The notes beneath the pieces were generated by a model. The model saw nothing but the letters and a program-made list of their open reading frames with translations, was not told where the DNA came from and did no database searches. The position numbers and the translations under genes are program-made. A DNA stretch of 10,870 bases from Prevotella sp. (lineage in GTDB: Bacteria > Bacteroidota > Bacteroidia > Bacteroidales > Bacteroidaceae), in the NCBI GenBank assembly GCA_021204565.1, contig JAJPZE010000116.1, positions 1-10,870 on the forward strand, given 5' to 3'. Of the stretch, positions 7,757-10,870 are shown one piece after another (position 1 is the stretch's first letter; each line of letters opens with the position of its first letter).

Positions 7757-8887
7757 GAAGACATCCCTTACGCCGAACGCCCCTATTTCGACCGTTGGTT
7801 GCTTAGCGAATTGAATACACTGACCTTGCAGGTAGATACGTATTTATCCGACTTCGACCCCACTCCCGCAACACGTTTGATACGGACATTCGTCATCGAC
7901 AAGCTCTCCAACTGGTACATCCGGCTCAACAAGAAACGCTTCTGGGGCGGCGGGATGAGCCGCGACAAGCTCTCCGCATATCAGACCTTATACACCTGCA
8001 TAGAGACCCTTGCGCGCCTTATTGCCCCCGTAGCGCCGTTTTATGCCGACCGCTTGTTCCGCGACTTGAACGATACGACCGCGCGAGACACGAGCCGGAG
8101 CGTGCACCTTGCGATGTATCCGAAAGCTGACAATAGCTGTATTGACAAAGAGTTGGAGCGGAGCATGGAGCTCGCGATGACTGTTACGTCGATGGTGCTC
8201 GCGCTCAGAAAGAAAGTCAAAATCCCCGTCATACAAGCCTTGCAAACCATCTCTATCCCGGCAACAGACACGCTTATGAAAGAGAGAATAGAGCGTATGA
8301 AAGACGTGATACTCGCCGAAACGAACGTCAAAACGCTCGACTTTATCGACGGCCGAGCCGCTATACTCGTCAAGAAAGTAAAGTGCAACTTCCGCACAAT
8401 GGGGAAGAAGTTCGGACGGAAGATGAAAGCCGTGGCAGCGGCTGTGAATAATTTGACGCAGGAGGAGATAGCGCGCTTCGAGACAGATGGCGGTATCCGG
8501 CTTAACGCCGACGGGGAAGAGACGGACGTGGAGCTGGCCGATGTAGAGATTATTTCCGAAGATATTCCCGGCTGGACGGTAACCAACGACGGAGCAATAA
8601 CCGTTGCCCTCGACATCACAATCACCGATGAACTCTCCCTCGAGAGCAACGCACGACGTATCGTAAAGCACATACAGAACCTGCGTAAAGCCGACGGGCT
8701 CGACATTACCGACCGCATCAACGTCGTCCTCTCCGACTCGAAAGAGACGCGCGATGTGGTCAGTGCGTTCGGCGAACATATAGCCTCGCAGGTGCTTGCA
8801 CGCTCTCTGACCGTCGGCGACGCGGCAGGCGGGACGGAGACTTTCCTTGAGTCGTTCCGCATAACAATAAAGATTGAGAAAGCGTGA
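7757..8887 (+). CDS. ileS: IleRS C-terminal fragment: anticodon-binding and C-terminal domain, no clear start
   Basis: The open frame after the stop encodes about 376 residues of the IleRS C-terminus (DRWLLSELNTL, LSNWYIRLNKKRFWGGGMS, an RLIAPVAPFYADRLF block, and a C-terminal segment with RKKVKIPVIQAL). There is no ATG near its beginning: possible starts are TTG at 7799 or an ATG at about 7954 that would cut into the domain, and I see no ribosome binding sequence before either. Independent translation is therefore not well supported. The TGA stop overlaps the lspA GTG as GTGA. Confidence 0.65.
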   Translation, partial: EDIPYAERPYFDRWLLSELNTLTLQVDTYLSDFDPTPATRLIRTFVIDKLSNWYIRLNKKRFWGGGMSRDKLSAYQTLYTCIETLARLIAPVAPFYADRLFRDLNDTTARDTSRSVHLAMYPKADNSCIDKELERSMELAMTVTSMVLALRKKVKIPVIQALQTISIPATDTLMKERIERMKDVILAETNVKTLDFIDGRAAILVKKVKCNFRTMGKKFGRKMKAVAAAVNNLTQEEIARFETDGGIRLNADGEETDVELADVEIISEDIPGWTVTNDGAITVALDITITDELSLESNARRIVKHIQNLRKADGLDITDRINVVLSDSKETRDVVSAFGEHIASQVLARSLTVGDAAGGTETFLESFRITIKIEKA

Positions 8888-9579
8888 ATGTGTGCCGGCG
8901 TAACCGGAGATCCGGCCCTTATTGGTCCTTGCTCCTTATTTTGCTCATATTAGTTATTGACCAAACGATTAAAATATTGGTTAAGACTAATATGCGGCTT
9001 GGCGCCGGCATACGCATAACCTCCTGGTTTTACATCACGTTCATAGAGAATAACGGGATGGCTTACGGCATGTCGTTCATCTGCAAACCGTTGTTGACGT
9101 TGTTCCGCGTGGCGGCTGTGGCGGTAATCGGATATTATATGTATAAGGTGGTGCGCAGGGGAAACTATAACGCCGGGTATGTGGTTTGCTTGGCGATGAT
9201 TATAGCGGGGGCGGCGGGAAACATCTTCGATTGTTTGTTTTACGGACAGATATTCACCGTCTCGACCACGTGGTTCGTCTCCGAGCTTGTGCCGTTTGGC
9301 GAAGGATACGCGCCCCTGTTGCAGGGCAGAGTGGTGGATATGTTTTACTTTCCGATTATCAACACGACGCTCCCCGATTGGCTCCCGCACTTCGGCGGGC
9401 AACATTTCGTATTCTTTTCGCCCGTGTTCAACTTCGCCGACGCTTGCATATCCGTCGGCGTCGTGCTGGTAATCATCTTTTACCGGCGGCAGTTGGAGAA
9501 CATCTCCGCCGTGCTCGCCCGCACGACGCGCCGGGAAGATAAAGAGAATGAGGAGAAGAAAGAGGAACCGCAAAATTAA
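8884..9579 (+). CDS. lspA: Lipoprotein signal peptidase (LspA, signal peptidase II)
   Basis: LspA is the inner-membrane aspartyl protease that cuts the signal peptide from diacylglyceryl-modified prolipoproteins. The 231-residue protein has its first membrane helix at about residues 13-33 containing VIDQTIK (Asp26, Lys30), then FIENNGMAYG, AGAAGNIFD, RVVDMFYF (catalytic Asp152) and FNFADACISVG (catalytic Asp186). The stretch between GNIFD and RVVDM is longer than in E. coli LspA, as is usual in Bacteroidota, and the protein ends in a charged Glu/Lys-rich tail. The start is GTG at 8884, overlapping the ileS stop by 4 nt; an in-frame GTG at 8890 is an alternative. Only 6 nt separate it from a gene for a probable lipoprotein, a likely substrate. 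Confidence 0.95.
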   Translation: MNVCRRNRRSGPYWSLLLILLILVIDQTIKILVKTNMRLGAGIRITSWFYITFIENNGMAYGMSFICKPLLTLFRVAAVAVIGYYMYKVVRRGNYNAGYVVCLAMIIAGAAGNIFDCLFYGQIFTVSTTWFVSELVPFGEGYAPLLQGRVVDMFYFPIINTTLPDWLPHFGGQHFVFFSPVFNFADACISVGVVLVIIFYRRQLENISAVLARTTRREDKENEEKKEEPQN

Positions 9580-9585
9580 TTTTAT

Positions 9586-10449
9586 ATGAGGTTCGCCCTA
9601 TGTCTTCTCGCCCTGCTTCTTGTCTTTTCGCTCTCCGGATGCCACAACAAGAAGAAACTCATCCTCTCCGAACGGGAGATGGAGAACGTGCTTTATGATT
9701 GGCATCTCTGTCTGGGCATAGTGCGTTACAAGGGCATGGACACCCTCACAGAGCGGAAATATTACAACCTCGTATTGGAGAAACACAACATCACGCGCGA
9801 GCAATTCGACTCCTCAATGGTCTTTTATATGACGCACGCCGACCGTATGCACGGCATCTACGAGCACCTCTCCGACCGCTTCACCAACCTTGGACGTCTC
9901 GAAGGAGTAGAGGCCGACAACCTCACGTCTCGGCTCGGCCTTGAAGGCGACACCGCTAACATCTGGCCGGTTGCCGACAAACATCTCTTCACTTCTTACA
10001 TTCCTGACCGTCTCCTCCGATTTCGTATCCCGGCCGACACCGCCTTTCACCCCGGAGATAAGTTTATCCTCTCCTTCCGAACCCGATTTCTTTATCAACA
10101 GGGACCACGCAACCTCCTCGCCGTCATCTCCCTCCGACTCAACAACGACAGCGTTATCACCCGCGCTCGGCAGGTATCCTCCGACAATATGAACACCCTT
10201 GAAACTGTCGACTTTCAACGCATCGGGGCCAAAGAGATAAGCGGATATTTCCTCTGCCGGCCCTTAACGGGCAATAACGAACAAACAAACGCGCCGCTAC
10301 GGCTGATGGTCGTCGACGATATTCGCCTGATAAAGATGCACACCTCTGAGCCTCACGGCCGATCGCGAGCGGGAAGAGAAGAGAAGAGAAGAGAAGAGGA
10401 GAAGACGGCTGACTTTTCTCCCGATAGAGACCCGCACAATAAAGAATAA
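9586..10449 (+). CDS. DUF4296-family lipoprotein of unknown function
   Basis: This 287-residue protein begins with a short lipoprotein signal peptide (basic start, Leu-rich core, lipobox LSGC with Cys19), so it should be lipidated and anchored in the envelope after cleavage by LspA encoded just upstream. Residues ~25-115 match my memory of the DUF4296 domain of Bacteroidota: LSEREMENVLYDWHL, a Tyr-rich helix, and HNITREQFDSSMVFYMTHADRM. The rest (about 130-265) is a beta-rich region with alternating hydrophobic residues and no motif I recognise. No function is known to me for this family. The C-terminal tail is very low complexity, rich in Arg, Glu and Lys, because it is encoded by a pentanucleotide repeat (10374-10398). 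Length changes there would swap the reading frame of the last ~17 residues, so the annotated end is less certain than the body of the gene. Confidence 0.82.
   Translation: MRFALCLLALLLVFSLSGCHNKKKLILSEREMENVLYDWHLCLGIVRYKGMDTLTERKYYNLVLEKHNITREQFDSSMVFYMTHADRMHGIYEHLSDRFTNLGRLEGVEADNLTSRLGLEGDTANIWPVADKHLFTSYIPDRLLRFRIPADTAFHPGDKFILSFRTRFLYQQGPRNLLAVISLRLNNDSVITRARQVSSDNMNTLETVDFQRIGAKEISGYFLCRPLTGNNEQTNAPLRLMVVDDIRLIKMHTSEPHGRSRAGREEKRREEEKTADFSPDRDPHNKE
10374..10398 (+). repeat. Pentanucleotide tandem repeat, AAGAG x 5
   Basis: Five perfect, uninterrupted AAGAG units lie inside the 3' end of the DUF4296 lipoprotein gene, followed by an imperfect purine-rich extension (GAGAAGA). The unit is not a multiple of three, so gain or loss of one unit shifts the frame of the protein tail. 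Seen directly in the sequence; whether it varies in nature is unknown. Confidence 0.9.
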
Positions 10450-10528
10450 CCGCTCCGACGGCACCTTAGACATACGCCCGCACGAGGATAACTCGTCCAA
10501 CCCGGCGACATGCATCACCTTTCCGCCT

Positions 10529-10552
10529 GCCCGCCACACACACGAGGCGGGC
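10529..10552 (+). terminator. G/C-only hairpin after the operon, possible terminator without a U tract
   Basis: GCCCGCC at 10529-10535 pairs perfectly with GGCGGGC at 10546-10552 around a 10-nt loop (ACACACACGA). It lies 80 nt after the lipoprotein stop and before the next promoter-like element, the right place for a terminator. No run of T follows (the next bases are GTCAATAACTAAA), so it is not a classic intrinsic terminator and may instead stabilise the mRNA 3' end. Confidence 0.5.
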
Positions 10553-10604
10553 GTCAATAACTAAATATCATTTGTTAGTTGCCGGTATTTACGATATATA
10601 CAGG

Positions 10605-10612
10605 TATCTTTG
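10605..10612 (+). promoter_or_regulatory. Bacteroidota-type promoter -7 element (TATCTTTG)
   Basis: TATCTTTG fits exactly the TAnnTTTG -7 consensus of the Bacteroidota primary sigma factor and lies 40 nt before the ATG at 10652, leaving room for a short leader. The -33 partner is weak: a TTG at 10579-10581 is a little too far away, and a clean TTTG at 10571-10574 is 30 nt away, more than the usual ~20. The surrounding sequence is A/T-rich, unlike the genes on its left. Together with the hairpin upstream it suggests that a new transcription unit starts here. Confidence 0.5.
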
Positions 10613-10651
10613 TGCGGACAATACAAATAACTAATCATTTACGACGAGAAT

Positions 10652-10870
10652 ATGATACGGAGAATAAGCAATCGGATAAAGGTATTCGTAAAGGATATGA
10701 TGGGTTGGACGAAGTGTGTTCTTTACGGAGTGCACCACGAGCCGGGAGTGTATATCGGCGCGGGTGCCCGGCTGCGGGGGGGGGGGTATAATTTCAATGA
10801 CAAAAAGGGTAAAAATAATGCATTAAACAGATGCATAAAACACATATCCCGACGCCCACAAAAACTTAAT
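10652..10870 (+). CDS. Partial ORF, possible N-terminus of a hexapeptide-repeat acyltransferase, containing a G11 tract
   Basis: From the ATG at 10652 the frame stays open to the window end (73 codons, 3' partial). The first ~45 residues look like a real protein: a basic amphipathic start (MIRRISNRIKVFVKDMMG), then HHEPGVYIGAGARLRGGG, which resembles the entry into a left-handed beta-helix of sugar O-acetyltransferases. After the 11-G run at 10776-10786 the composition turns A/T-rich and the residues (Asn/Lys-rich) no longer look like that fold. If the tract had one G more or fewer, the frame would close soon after (one alternative ends after 13 residues, the other at once). Either the tract length is wrong, the gene is switched or broken here, or the resemblance is accidental. 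A promoter-like element sits 40 nt upstream. Identification is tentative. Confidence 0.4.
   Translation, partial: MIRRISNRIKVFVKDMMGWTKCVLYGVHHEPGVYIGAGARLRGGGYNFNDKKGKNNALNRCIKHISRRPQKLN
10776..10786 (+). repeat. Homopolymer tract, 11 consecutive G
   Basis: Eleven G in a row, inside the partial ORF that starts at 10652 and about 42 codons from its start. Tracts of this length are prone to slipped-strand errors in replication, and also to sequencing and assembly errors. The sequence right after it is markedly more A/T-rich than the sequence before it. Confidence 0.92.

Larger units (their letters stand above)
5438..8887 (+). pseudogene. ileS: Isoleucyl-tRNA synthetase (IleRS), reading frame interrupted by an in-frame TAA
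   Basis: IleRS attaches isoleucine to tRNA(Ile) and removes mischarged valine. Read through its one internal stop, the frame gives 1149 codons, the length expected for the long IleRS type found in Bacteroidota. Order of elements: Rossmann core with GPPSANG followed by GIHH (57-60) in place of HIGH; CP1 editing domain with WTTTPWTLPSNTAL and TTDEGTGIVHIAPTFGADD; KMSKR (698-702); then an anticodon-binding and C-terminal domain starting near DRWLLSELNTL. Codon 773 (7754-7756) is TAA. The frame is the same on both sides and the family sequence resumes at once with EDIPYAERP, so this is a base substitution, not an indel. The start is the ATG at 5438; a TTG two codons earlier is less likely. IleRS is normally essential, so possible explanations are a sequence error, a decayed copy with another ileS elsewhere, suppression or readthrough, or a true split enzyme. 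Confidence 0.9.

Noticed and set aside
7740..7810. Frameshift as cause of the ileS interruption
   Set aside because: Codons on both sides are in the same frame and give family-like protein right up to and right after the stop, so no insertion or deletion is needed.
7988..8862. Two long minus-strand open frames (263 and 273 codons) opposite the IleRS C-terminal region
   Set aside because: They overlap each other and a conserved domain on the plus strand; one is Ser-rich, a usual antisense artefact. They do not explain the interruption of ileS.
10579..10791. 70-residue plus-strand ORF ending in a short Gly run
   Set aside because: It begins at a TTG, covers the promoter-like element and leader, and has a protein sequence with no recognisable pattern. 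The overlapping frame from the ATG at 10652 looks better.

Overview
The window looks like a chromosomal housekeeping cluster from a Bacteroidales-type bacterium (phylum Bacteroidota). The signs are an LpxC-FabZ fusion, the gene order lpxC/fabZ - lpxA - miaA - class A PBP - ileS - lspA - DUF4296 lipoprotein, an IleRS of about 1150 codons with a KMSKR loop, and a TAnnTTTG-type promoter element near the 3' end. Base composition is moderate, with mostly G/C third codon positions until the last ~90 bases, which are A/T-rich. There are no tRNA or rRNA genes, IS elements or CRISPR arrays.

Layout: bases 1-10449 are an unbroken run of plus-strand genes with almost no intergenic DNA. lpxC-fabZ (5' end cut off by the window) overlaps lpxA by 4 nt, lpxA overlaps miaA by 8 nt, and miaA overlaps the class A penicillin-binding protein gene by 10 nt. 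A 26-nt A/T-rich gap follows, then ileS, which overlaps lspA by 4 nt, and 6 nt later comes the DUF4296 lipoprotein gene. This is very probably one operon, or one plus an internal promoter in the 26-nt gap. It joins envelope synthesis (lipid A acyl chain handling, peptidoglycan polymerisation, lipoprotein maturation) to translation (tRNA i6A37 modification, isoleucyl-tRNA charging). The product of lspA would be expected to process the lipoprotein encoded next to it.

The most striking point is ileS. The reading frame of a complete isoleucyl-tRNA synthetase runs from 5438 to 8887 with an in-frame TAA at 7754-7756. No frame change occurs, and the protein family continues immediately after the stop. 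The stop lies in the linker between the catalytic/editing body and the anticodon-binding domain. The enzyme also carries GIHH where the class I signature HIGH is expected, the swapped GXHH form that I recall being linked to mupirocin hyper-resistance in IleRS2 enzymes.

The 3' end (10450-10870) holds two slippage-prone repeats. A pentanucleotide tract (AAGAG x5) lies in the tail of the lipoprotein gene, and an 11-G homopolymer lies inside a new partial ORF starting at 10652, possibly the start of a hexapeptide acyltransferase. Between them are a G/C-only hairpin and a good -7 promoter element. I see no clearly new multi-gene system here; the points worth checking are the broken ileS, its signature motif and the two repeat tracts.
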